Below, piece after piece: positions 8,114 through 15,493 of a DNA stretch of 64,000 nucleotides. Origin of the DNA: an uncultured Pelagibacteraceae bacterium (lineage in GTDB: Bacteria > Pseudomonadota > Alphaproteobacteria > Pelagibacterales > Pelagibacteraceae). A program made the translations under genes and the position numbers. Location of the stretch: assembly GCA_902591775.1 (NCBI GenBank), contig CACJBW010000003.1, positions 1-64,000 on the forward strand, given 5' to 3'. The notes beneath the pieces are model-generated. The model made no database searches. It was not told the DNA's origin and worked only from the letters and a program-made list of their open reading frames with translations. Position 1 is the stretch's first letter, and every line of letters starts with the position of its first letter.

Positions 8114-8965
8114 TTATTTCTCTGTTTGAATTAATCCTTTTATGAACCATTTTTGCAAAAATACTACCACTAAAACTGGGGGGATCATTGATAAAATAAT
8201 ATAAGCAAATCTCTCTGCTGTTCTTGGTAAAGCAACTCCCTCATAACTTTCAGTAAATATAATTTTCATTCCCATTACTACAGTCCAATATTCCTCACTC
8301 GTAGTCATTATTAACGGCCATAAATATTGACTATATCCGTATACAAACATGAATATAAACATCGCTGCAATCATTGTTTTAGATAATGGAACTAAAAAAT
8401 CTATAAAAAATCTCCAACTATTTGCACCATCTAATTTTGCTGATTCAAGTAATTCATCAGGTATAGTTTTATAAAACTGTCTAAAAAAAAAGGTAGCGGT
8501 GGCTGATGCAACCAATGGAAGAACAAGACCTGTGTATGAATTAGTTAAACCTAAATCTGATACAATCTTATAACTTGGAAAAATCCTAACCTCCAGAGGC
8601 ACAAGTAAAGTAATAAAGATTAACCAAAAAATTGGTACAGCAAATTTGAATCTAAAATAAACTAAAGCATAAGCTGACATTGCTGAGATAATTACTTTAA
8701 GGGTTGCAATTCCCAAAGCCATTATAAAGCTATTTATAAACATTTTTGCAGCAGTCACTTCCTCTGACCAACCACCCTTCTCATTTAAAACTTCGTTATA
8801 ATTTCTTGTTAATTGATCGCCAAGACCAAATTTCATTCCCTCTTTTAAAATAGTTACAGTATCGTGGGTAGAGCTAGCAAATGATAACCAAATCGGAATT
8901 ACCATTAATAAAACACCTAGTATAAGTACAATGTGTGCTAAAATTTGTGATAATTTAATTTTCAT
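8114..8965 (-). CDS. ugpE: UgpE-type ABC permease, copy 1
   Basis: Inner-membrane permease of the CUT1 family (283 aa, six membrane segments). The ATPase-contact EAA loop reads ELLESAKLDGANSWRFF. It is closely related to the gene just upstream (8962-9783): the EAA region and its flanks are nearly identical in both protein and DNA, so the two arose by tandem duplication. This copy differs in a longer periplasmic stretch near the C terminus (TESYEGVALPRTAERF). Its start overlaps the upstream copy's stop by 4 bp. Which copy pairs with UgpA, or whether both can, is unknown. Confidence 0.85.
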   Translation of the reverse strand: MKIKLSQILAHIVLILGVLLMVIPIWLSFASSTHDTVTILKEGMKFGLGDQLTRNYNEVLNEKGGWSEEVTAAKMFINSFIMALGIATLKVIISAMSAYALVYFRFKFAVPIFWLIFITLLVPLEVRIFPSYKIVSDLGLTNSYTGLVLPLVASATATFFFRQFYKTIPDELLESAKLDGANSWRFFIDFLVPLSKTMIAAMFIFMFVYGYSQYLWPLIMTTSEEYWTVVMGMKIIFTESYEGVALPRTAERFAYIILSMIPPVLVVVFLQKWFIKGLIQTEK

Positions 8966-9783
8966 TTGTCTTGAAAGATCCCTTTAATAAAATATTTTTG
9001 TAATACAATTATAATTAATACTGGTGGTATCATTGACATGATAACAAATGCAAATTTGTTAACAATTGATCCAGACATCATCTTTAATCCCATGACAACA
9101 GTCCAATATTGTTCAGAAGAAGTTACTAATATCGGCCATAAATATTGATTATAACCGAATACAAACATAAATATGAACATTGCAACAATCATTGTTTTTG
9201 ACAATGGCACTAAAAAGTCAATAAAAAATCTCCAAGTATTTGCACCATCCAATTTTGCTGATTCAAGTAATTCATCAGGTATAGTTTTATAAAACTGCCT
9301 AAAAAATAAAGTAGCTATAGCAGAAGCTGAAATTGGAATAATTAGTCCCCAATATGAGTTTACTAAGTTAAGTGTAGACATAACAGAATAGGTAGGAAAA
9401 ATTCTTAACTCCAGAGGGACTAGTATAGTAATAAAAATTATCCAAAATAATAATGTTGCATATTTCACTCTAAAATAAACTAAGACATATGCAGTCATAA
9501 GAGATGAAATAACTGATAAAAACGCAACTCCAGTTGCCATTAAAAAACTATTTAAAAACATCTTTAATGCAGTAATTTCTTTAAAAAAACCACCTTCATA
9601 TAATAAAACTTTTGTATAATTCTCTAAAAACTTATCTCCTAAAAAAAATTGAAGACCTTGGGTATTAATTATCGAAGCTGTATGAGTTGAGCTTGCAAAA
9701 ATTAACCAAACAGGAATTATCATAATAAAAATACCTATCAAAAGAATTAAATGAGAAAAGTTTGATGAAAAATATCTAATCAT
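8962..9783 (-). CDS. ugpE: UgpE-type ABC permease, copy 2 (tandem paralogue)
   Basis: CUT1-family permease of 273 aa with six membrane segments and the EAA loop ELLESAKLDGANTWRFF. It shares N-terminal architecture (IPVWLIFASSTHT) and a nearly identical C-terminal half with the downstream copy. In this copy the late periplasmic segment is shorter (KMMSGSIVNKF). Both copies are intact, with no stops or lost motifs, so neither looks like a decaying duplicate. It follows ugpA by one base, overlaps the next copy by 4 bp and belongs to the ugpB-A-E-E-C transcription unit. A standard Ugp system has a single UgpE. Confidence 0.85.
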   Translation of the reverse strand: MIRYFSSNFSHLILLIGIFIMIIPVWLIFASSTHTASIINTQGLQFFLGDKFLENYTKVLLYEGGFFKEITALKMFLNSFLMATGVAFLSVISSLMTAYVLVYFRVKYATLLFWIIFITILVPLELRIFPTYSVMSTLNLVNSYWGLIIPISASAIATLFFRQFYKTIPDELLESAKLDGANTWRFFIDFLVPLSKTMIVAMFIFMFVFGYNQYLWPILVTSSEQYWTVVMGLKMMSGSIVNKFAFVIMSMIPPVLIIIVLQKYFIKGIFQDK

Positions 9784-9784
9784 T

Positions 9785-10663
9785 TTAATTGTAATGTATT
9801 TTCCCTTCTATGTATCTAAATTGAAAAATTGTAATAACTAAAACAATCAACATCATCATAATTGATTGAGCACCAGCACTTCCTAAGTCTAACCCCCTAA
9901 ATCCATCCATGTATGCTTTATAAACAAGAGTTCTTGTTTCACCTGAGGGTGCACCAATTGTTGTAGTGTCAATTATTCCAAAAGTATCAAAAAAAGCATA
10001 AGTTATATTGATAATGATTAAAAAGAAAGTTGTGGGCATCAATAGAGGGAAAGTGATTGTCCAAAATCTTCTTAAACTACTTTTACAATCAATTATGGAT
10101 GCTTCAATAACAGATTTTTGTATTGCTTGAAGACCGGCTAAGAAGAAAATAAAATTAGCACTTATTTGTTTCCATGATCCTGCTATTATTAAGTAGATAT
10201 AAGAATCAAAAACACTTTCATACCAATTAAAACCCCATAAATCGTTAAATAGATGATACAATAATCCAAATCTTTCACTAAAAAAATAATTTGCCATAAC
10301 ACCCACCACCGCTGGAGCAATAGCATAAGGCCAAATCAAAAGAGTTTTGTAGGCACTTTTTCCATGCATTACATTATTGGCTTGTACAGCAAGTAACAAT
10401 CCAATGGCTCCTGTAACAAGTGTAATCACAAAGCTATAAATAATAGTAAACTTAAAAGCTATTAAATAAGCCGGGTCATCAAAAATAAATAAAAAATTAT
10501 CAAACCATACAAATTGTCTTCCAAATCCAAATGCATCTTGCATGGTAAATGCATCTCTAAAAGTTTGTATTATTGGCCAATATAAAAATATTAATAAAAT
10601 ACCTAGCTGTGGTGCTAAAAAAAAATACTGTGAATAGTTTGATTTAAACTGAACTTTTTTCAT
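9785..10663 (-). CDS. ugpA: sn-Glycerol-3-phosphate ABC transporter permease UgpA
   Basis: First permease of the Ugp importer, 292 aa with six membrane segments (first: YFFLAPQLGILLIFLYW). The EAA loop is EASIIDCKSSLRRFW, a variant in which the usual Gly is replaced by Cys-Lys. The order SBP-permease-permease-permease-ATPase is that of Ugp operons with one extra permease. A perfect hairpin separates it from ugpB upstream, and the stop lies one base from the next gene. The start ATG at 10663 follows a weak ribosome site, so expression may depend on read-through past the hairpin. Confidence 0.85.
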   Translation of the reverse strand: MKKVQFKSNYSQYFFLAPQLGILLIFLYWPIIQTFRDAFTMQDAFGFGRQFVWFDNFLFIFDDPAYLIAFKFTIIYSFVITLVTGAIGLLLAVQANNVMHGKSAYKTLLIWPYAIAPAVVGVMANYFFSERFGLLYHLFNDLWGFNWYESVFDSYIYLIIAGSWKQISANFIFFLAGLQAIQKSVIEASIIDCKSSLRRFWTITFPLLMPTTFFLIIINITYAFFDTFGIIDTTTIGAPSGETRTLVYKAYMDGFRGLDLGSAGAQSIMMMLIVLVITIFQFRYIEGKIHYN

Positions 10664-10671
10664 AAAATAAA

Positions 10672-10697
10672 TAGGAGGGTATATTAATACCCTCCTA
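10672..10697 (-). terminator. Hairpin between ugpB and ugpA
   Basis: TAGGAGGGTAT and ATACCCTCCTA form an 11-bp perfect stem with a 4-nt loop in the only gap of the ugp operon. There is no strong T-run after it on the minus strand, so it may act as an attenuator or as a 3' stabiliser of ugpB mRNA rather than a full terminator. Confidence 0.55.
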
Positions 10698-10711
10698 ATT
10701 TATATTATTTA

Positions 10712-12019
10712 TTAAAGAGTCTTAGCAAATTGTTTTAACAATTTAGCTGCACCCTTATCCATGTTCTTTAATCCTTTTTCGATTGATATTTTGCCATTTA
10801 ACATTGGCTCAACATTTTCGTAAATTACTTCACGAATTTGAGGCCAGTTACCAGCTCTATATCCACCAGGAATAGTTGAACCTTCTAAGCTTAATTGTTC
10901 ACCAACAGCTTTGTGATATGGAGAAGCTCTATAAAAGTTTATAGTTTCAGCTAATTCTATACCACCTTTAGTTACAGCAGAATAACCTGTCATGTTGTGA
11001 TAGTATAAATCCATTTCAGGAGAACCCATAAATTCTATGAATTTAGCAAGTCCTTTATACTCTTCTTCTGTATGACCATTTAAGATCCAGTTTGCTGCGC
11101 CACCAATAAATGTTGGATACTCTTTGCCACCAGTTACTGAATCCCAATAAGGAATATGATTAACTGTAAAATTTGGAACAACACCTTTCATTCCACCAAA
11201 TGATGCAGCAGATCCAAACCAAAAAGCAGCCTCACCTGCTATAAATGGTGCTTGATTATCTCCCCAAGCTCTTCCTTTATAACCGTAGAGACCTTTTTCG
11301 TACCATTCTTTTACTTTTTTCCAATGATAAACAAATGCATCTGTTTCAGCAAATAAAGTTTTTGTCGGAACAGCATCGTAACCATTGTTTCCATCTGTCA
11401 TAAGTAGATTATGTCTTGAAAAGAAATTTTCTGTCCAGATCCAAGGAAAGTGACTTTGAACTAAAGGAATATATCCAGCAGCTTTAATTTTTGGAGCCAT
11501 AGCCTCAAATTCTTCATAAGTTTTTGGAACTGATTCTATTCCTACTTCTTTCAATATGTCCATATTTGCATACATTAAGCAAGTTGAACTATTAAAAGGA
11601 ACACCTATCATTTTTCCATCAGAGTCAGCATAGAAGTTTTTAATTCCAGGAATATAATTATCTGCATCTACTTTAATTCCATATTTCTCAGCCATATCTT
11701 CAAAACCAATCACAACGCCATTTTTAACTTGAGCTACCATAATTGCAGCACCAGCATCGTAAACCTGTGAATAGTGTGGTTGGTCTCCTGCTCTAAATGC
11801 AGCTATAGTTGCCGCCATGTTATCTTCATAACTTCCTTTACCTGTAGGAATGACGGTGTATTCATCTTGTGAAGCATTAAATCTATTTGCAATTTCAATA
11901 ATTACATCACCAAGAAATCCACTATTTCCATACCACCAATGAATTTCTGTCTTTGAATAACTGTGTGATGTAAAAGAGAAAGTAAATAGAATTGTTAAAA
12001 CACTCAATATTTTTTTCAT
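10712..12019 (-). CDS. ugpB: Glycerol-3-phosphate-binding protein UgpB
   Basis: Periplasmic solute-binding protein of the Ugp importer (435 aa, E. coli UgpB 438). It has a Sec signal peptide (MKKILSVLTILFTFSFTSHS) and the UgpB signature region FNASQDEYTVIPTGKGSYED followed by AAFRAGDQPHYSQVYDAG. Aromatic residues near the mature N terminus (IHWWYGNSG) match the ligand pocket of the family. First gene of the operon; a ribosome site AAAGAGG lies just before the ATG at 12019. A degenerate Pho-box-like pair and a TATAAT lie upstream. The hairpin after the stop should favour more UgpB than permease, as usual for binding proteins. Confidence 0.9.
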   Translation of the reverse strand: MKKILSVLTILFTFSFTSHSYSKTEIHWWYGNSGFLGDVIIEIANRFNASQDEYTVIPTGKGSYEDNMAATIAAFRAGDQPHYSQVYDAGAAIMVAQVKNGVVIGFEDMAEKYGIKVDADNYIPGIKNFYADSDGKMIGVPFNSSTCLMYANMDILKEVGIESVPKTYEEFEAMAPKIKAAGYIPLVQSHFPWIWTENFFSRHNLLMTDGNNGYDAVPTKTLFAETDAFVYHWKKVKEWYEKGLYGYKGRAWGDNQAPFIAGEAAFWFGSAASFGGMKGVVPNFTVNHIPYWDSVTGGKEYPTFIGGAANWILNGHTEEEYKGLAKFIEFMGSPEMDLYYHNMTGYSAVTKGGIELAETINFYRASPYHKAVGEQLSLEGSTIPGGYRAGNWPQIREVIYENVEPMLNGKISIEKGLKNMDKGAAKLLKQFAKTL

Positions 12020-12042
12020 TTTACCTCTTTGTTTATTTATTA

Positions 12043-12083
12043 ATTATAATGAATAAATTATTTATATTAAAGTATCGTTAAAT
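12043..12083 (-). promoter_or_regulatory. Candidate ugpB promoter with degenerate Pho-box-like repeat
   Basis: On the minus strand ATTTAAC-GATA-CTTTAAT (12083-12066) repeats at 11 bp, and TATAAT (12048-12043) follows after 17 bp. The first 7-mer is identical to the distal unit before pstS. Both units lack the usual G of TGT, so PhoB binding is uncertain; the -10 is convincing. Confidence 0.3.
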
Positions 12084-12084
12084 T

Positions 12085-12113
12085 TTGATTACTTAAATGT
12101 AAAAATATATAAT
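12085..12113 (+). promoter_or_regulatory. Sigma-70 promoter of glpD
   Basis: TTGATT (12085-12090), a 17-bp spacer and TATAAT (12108-12113). Transcription would start near 12120, giving a leader of about 38 nt. An AAGGAGG at 12121-12127 sits 30 nt before the ATG, too far to act as its ribosome site. Confidence 0.5.
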
Positions 12114-12157
12114 GTTTCTAAAGGAGGTTGTATATTTTAAAACAAATCATAATTTAA

Positions 12158-13309
12158 ATGTCTAAAATATTCGATTTATTCATAATAGGTGGCGGTATAA
12201 ACGGTGCAGGTATTGCAAGGGATGCTGCGGGTAGAGGTTTATCAGTTTGTTTAGCTGACAAAGGTGAGATTGGTGGAGCAACTTCATCCTGGTCAACGAA
12301 ATTAATACATGGTGGTCTTCGTTATTTAGAAAATTATGAATTCAAATTAGTTAGAGAATCTTTAAAAGAAAGAGAAATTGTTTATAAAATTGCTAAACAT
12401 ATTTCAAAACCCATTCCTTTTATAATTCCTTATGCAGATAAAATTCGACCAGCCTGGTTAATTAAAATTGGTTTATTTTTGTACGATAATTTAGGTGGTA
12501 AAAGTAATATACCAAAATCAAAAACATTTGATCTTAGAAAAAAATTTTCAAATATTCTTAAAGAAAAATACAAAACTGGTTTTCAATATTTTGACATACA
12601 AATTGACGATAAAAAATTAACGAAATTAAATACCAAAGATGCAAAAAGAAATAACGCTAAAATACTAGAATACAACAAAGTTAAAAAAGCTGAAATTATT
12701 GGCAATGAATGGATTATTAGTCTTGAAAATGGTGAAAAAGTAAAGTCAAAAATTTTGATTAATGCATCTGGACCGTGGATAAATGAAACCTTAAATAAAA
12801 ATATAAAAATTAAATCTAAGAAAAAAATTAGATTGGTTAAAGGAAGTCATATTATTACAAAAAAATTGTACAAAGAAAATGTTGCGTTCACATTTCAAAA
12901 TACTGATAAAAGAATAATATTTGTAATACCTTATAAAGGGAAGTTTTCTTTAATTGGAACAACTGAAGAAGAGGTGAAATCACCTGAAAATAAAGGAATA
13001 TCAAAAAAAGAAATTAGATATTTAATTAGTTCAGTAAATAATTACTTAAAAAAACAAATAACATCAAAGGACATCGTAGATACATATTCTGGGATAAGAC
13101 CTCTAATTGAAGATTTTAAAACAGCCTCAAAAGTCACAAGAGATTATGTTTTTGATTTAAAAATTATAAAAAAATTACCTTTATTGAATATTTATGGAGG
13201 AAAACTTACCACCTACAGAAAATTGTCTGAAAAAGTCCTTATTGATCTTGAAAAATTTTTACCTAAAACAAAAAAAGGTCCATGGACACACAAAAAGAAG
13301 CTTTTTTAA
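12158..13309 (+). CDS. glpD: Glycerol-3-phosphate dehydrogenase (FAD), short form
   Basis: Membrane-associated FAD enzyme that oxidises glycerol-3-phosphate to dihydroxyacetone phosphate. The FAD-binding motif is GGGINGAGIARDAAGRG (10-26), followed by GGATSSWSTKLIHGGLRYLE, and the second FAD site GGKLTTYRKL is near the C terminus. At 383 aa it lacks the C-terminal helical domain (about 100-120 residues) of usual GlpD (about 500 aa); the protein ends soon after the FAD domain at GPWTHKKKLF. An in-frame TAA directly before the ATG fixes the start. It is divergent from the ugp operon and would use its product, G3P. The short C terminus could be a lineage trait or a truncation. Confidence 0.82.
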   Translation: MSKIFDLFIIGGGINGAGIARDAAGRGLSVCLADKGEIGGATSSWSTKLIHGGLRYLENYEFKLVRESLKEREIVYKIAKHISKPIPFIIPYADKIRPAWLIKIGLFLYDNLGGKSNIPKSKTFDLRKKFSNILKEKYKTGFQYFDIQIDDKKLTKLNTKDAKRNNAKILEYNKVKKAEIIGNEWIISLENGEKVKSKILINASGPWINETLNKNIKIKSKKKIRLVKGSHIITKKLYKENVAFTFQNTDKRIIFVIPYKGKFSLIGTTEEEVKSPENKGISKKEIRYLISSVNNYLKKQITSKDIVDTYSGIRPLIEDFKTASKVTRDYVFDLKIIKKLPLLNIYGGKLTTYRKLSEKVLIDLEKFLPKTKKGPWTHKKKLF

Positions 13310-13347
13310 TTTCCACGGTCTTAAAAAATGCTTTTCATTAAGTAATT

Positions 13348-14142
13348 TTATTTAATTCTAGTTTGAATTATTTTGATAATTTTAGGTAAATCTTTAATTG
13401 TATCTATTACATAGTGAGCGCCTACTTTCTTAAATTTATTCTTGATCTTTTTTCTAAATTTAGTTTTATCTTTAAAAGAAAGTCTATTAAATTCGACTTC
13501 TGTTTTACCAAATTCATTACCTGAAAATATAACACCCACTACCCACATCCCAGCATTTACTCCCTCTAACAATCCAGGAATAGTGTCATCAACTTTTATA
13601 CAATTTGATCCCTTGGTAATATTTAATTCAGAAAAAATTTTATATATTATTTCAGCTGAGGGTCTTCCAATTTTTGTGTATGAAGAACTATATGACACAT
13701 CAGGTATAAATCTTTGTTTTTTTAGTTCTGGCAATATAACATTTAGAATTTCTTCTGAATATCCGGTATTGATTCCTATTTTTATTTTTTTGTTTTTTAT
13801 AAAATCTAAAGTTTTTTTACTTCCTGATATAAATTTTGAATGTTTCTTAATTATTTTTTTTAATTCTGGATTAAAAAGTTTAAACAATTTATCAATATCT
13901 TTATCTGTTGGTTTTGATTTAAATTTTTTTTTCCACTGCGAATTAATTTTTCTTGTTGTTAGCAATGCTTTTATATGGGCTCGTTTTTCAATACCCATTG
14001 GTCCTATGGCTTGTTTTCGTGTAATTTTAATTCCAAACCTATCAAATAATTCTATAAGAACTTGAGATGGCGCAAGGCTTCCAAAATCTATTAATGTACC
14101 AGCTAAATCAAATACAATTCCTTCTATATTGGAATTTTTCAT
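13348..14142 (-). CDS. phnX: Phosphonoacetaldehyde hydrolase (phosphonatase)
   Basis: HAD-superfamily enzyme that cleaves the C-P bond of phosphonoacetaldehyde to acetaldehyde and phosphate. D12 in FDLAGTLIDFGS is the nucleophile, and K53 in MGIEKRAHI is at the position of the Schiff-base lysine of Bacillus PhnX, which separates phosphonatase from other HAD phosphatases. CIKVDDTIPG and AGMWVVGV are typical PhnX motifs, and the length of 264 aa is normal. No aminotransferase PhnW, the usual partner making phosphonoacetaldehyde from 2-aminoethylphosphonate, is in the window. It converges with glpD (38-bp gap) and has a three-unit Pho-box-like array about 120 bp upstream. Confidence 0.85.
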   Translation of the reverse strand: MKNSNIEGIVFDLAGTLIDFGSLAPSQVLIELFDRFGIKITRKQAIGPMGIEKRAHIKALLTTRKINSQWKKKFKSKPTDKDIDKLFKLFNPELKKIIKKHSKFISGSKKTLDFIKNKKIKIGINTGYSEEILNVILPELKKQRFIPDVSYSSSYTKIGRPSAEIIYKIFSELNITKGSNCIKVDDTIPGLLEGVNAGMWVVGVIFSGNEFGKTEVEFNRLSFKDKTKFRKKIKNKFKKVGAHYVIDTIKDLPKIIKIIQTRIK

Positions 14143-14238
14143 ATGTTTTTTTTCGAATCTTTTATTTAAAATTTAATATTTGAAATTAATCATATCTTTA
14201 ATTGAATAATAATACTGATTTTATTGCTGTTTATTTTG

Positions 14239-14288
14239 ATTTTAACTTGTTTTATTAATGTTACAAAAATATTACAGATTTATTACAT
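14239..14288 (-). promoter_or_regulatory. Three-unit Pho box and -10 box before phnX
   Basis: On the minus strand ATGTAAT-AAAT-CTGTAAT-ATTT-TTGTAAC (14288-14260): three 7-mers at exact 11-bp steps, the architecture of a PhoB operator. A TAAAAT (14244-14239) follows 15 bp later; the pstS promoter has the same TAAAAT 14 bp after its array. The array ends one base before the ATG of the divergent TPR gene. Confidence 0.6.
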
Positions 14289-14840
14289 ATGCTGAAAATA
14301 CTAAATTTCTTATTGATAATTTCAACAGTATGTTTGACTTCAGCAGCAAAAACAGATGAGTTAGATTTAAACAAACTTTTGAGTAAGTTAAAAGATTGTA
14401 ATACACAAAGTGAAGCAAAAATTTTAGAAAAAAGCATATGGAATTTGTGGGAAACACATCCATCTAATTTTCAATTAACTATTGATTTAAAAGAAGGTTC
14501 AAGACTAGTTCAAAATGGAAATTATATAAGGGCATATAGGATTTTTAGTAAAATTATAGAAAAAGATCCTAATTGGGCTGAAGCTTGGAATAGACGTGCA
14601 ACATCTTTATATTTTATGGGTAAGTATAAAAAATCACTTAGAGATATTGATATGGTCTTAAAACTTGAAAGCAGGCATTTCGGTGCTCTAATTGGAAAAG
14701 GACAAGTATACATGGAAATGAAAGATTACGAAAAAGCCTACACTAGTTATTTAGAAGCTTCATATATAAACCCAATGAATACTGATACAATAAATCAAAT
14801 AAACAAAGTCTCTAAATTAATTAAAGAAAAAACAATATAA
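14289..14840 (+). CDS. Secreted TPR-repeat protein
   Basis: A 183-residue protein with a signal peptide (MLKILNFLLIISTVCLTSA) and at least two to three tetratricopeptide repeats over residues 65-165, e.g. AEAWNRRATSLYFMGKYKKS and GQVYMEMKDYEKAYTSYLEA. TPRs bind other proteins; the partner is unknown, and the signal peptide points to a periplasmic role. The start codon lies directly beside the phnX Pho-box array, so PhoB bound there would be expected to block rather than help this gene. A Nudix gene follows 48 bp later on the same strand. Confidence 0.72.
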   Translation: MLKILNFLLIISTVCLTSAAKTDELDLNKLLSKLKDCNTQSEAKILEKSIWNLWETHPSNFQLTIDLKEGSRLVQNGNYIRAYRIFSKIIEKDPNWAEAWNRRATSLYFMGKYKKSLRDIDMVLKLESRHFGALIGKGQVYMEMKDYEKAYTSYLEASYINPMNTDTINQINKVSKLIKEKTI

Positions 14841-14849
14841 TTACTTTAT

Positions 14850-14883
14850 CTGTAAAATATCTTTAATATTATTAAAATATAAT
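14850..14883 (+). promoter_or_regulatory. Candidate promoter of the Nudix gene, Pho-box-like
   Basis: CTGTAAA-ATAT-CTTTAAT (14850-14867) repeats at 11 bp, then TATAAT at 14878-14883. The ATG at 14889 is only 5 bp after the -10, so the mRNA would be leaderless. The second unit lacks the G of TGT; PhoB control is possible but weakly supported. Confidence 0.35.
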
Positions 14884-14888
14884 AACTT

Positions 14889-15389
14889 ATGAATTATTTG
14901 AAAAATATTAAGCTTACAAATAATATAACTTTAATTAATAAGCCATTCAAAAAAAAAGAATATTATCATTTCTTAAAAACCTCTGATTTATCTTTGGTAG
15001 TTGCGGAAATTAAGAAAAACGTTTTTGTTCTAGTTAGTCAAAAAAGAATTCCAGTTAATAAAATCAGCTATGAATTTCCATCTGGTATGATTGATAAAGG
15101 AGAAAATTCTATAAGTGCTGCTTGTAGAGAATTTTATGAGGAAACAGGATATAAAATATTAGGAAGACCAAAAAAATTATTTACAATTAATTGTGAACCA
15201 GGAAGGTTAACAACTAAAATATACTGCTATTATTCAAATAGAATAATTAAAAAAAAAGGACCTGAGAAAGCTATTAAAATTCATTTTCTGTCTAAAGAAG
15301 AAATAAACAAATTAATTTTAAATGAAAAATTTTGTAATGCCTCTCATGTGGCTTCATTTTTTAAAGTTATAAAGGTGCCTACAAAGTAA
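14889..15389 (+). CDS. Nudix hydrolase, ADP-ribose pyrophosphatase-like
   Basis: A 166-residue cytoplasmic hydrolase of nucleoside diphosphates linked to another group. The Nudix box is complete: G-x5-E-x7-REFYEETGY (GMIDKGENSISAACREFYEE, about residues 66-85). The stretch before it (YEFPSGMIDKGE) and after it (CEPGRLTTKIYCYY) resemble ADP-ribose/ADP-sugar pyrophosphatases of the NudF type; exact substrate is not readable. No ribosome site is seen and the -10 box lies 5 bp before ATG, suggesting leaderless translation. It ends in a clear intrinsic terminator that overlaps the stop codon. Confidence 0.78.
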   Translation: MNYLKNIKLTNNITLINKPFKKKEYYHFLKTSDLSLVVAEIKKNVFVLVSQKRIPVNKISYEFPSGMIDKGENSISAACREFYEETGYKILGRPKKLFTINCEPGRLTTKIYCYYSNRIIKKKGPEKAIKIHFLSKEEINKLILNEKFCNASHVASFFKVIKVPTK

Positions 15390-15400
15390 GCACCTTTTAT
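15371..15400 (+). terminator. Intrinsic terminator of the Nudix gene
   Basis: AAAGGTGC and GCACCTTT form an 8-bp stem around an 11-nt loop that contains the stop codon, followed by TTAT. Confidence 0.55.
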
Positions 15401-15493
15401 AAGAGAAGAATAATGATTTCATTAATGTAATTAATGATGAAATATTACTGATAAATTAATAAAATATTAAATCTAATTTAAATTAACATTAAA

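Noticed and set aside
13442-14065. 207-aa plus-strand ORF opposite phnX
   Set aside because: phnX carries full catalytic motifs; the other frame is hydrophobic by codon reflection only.
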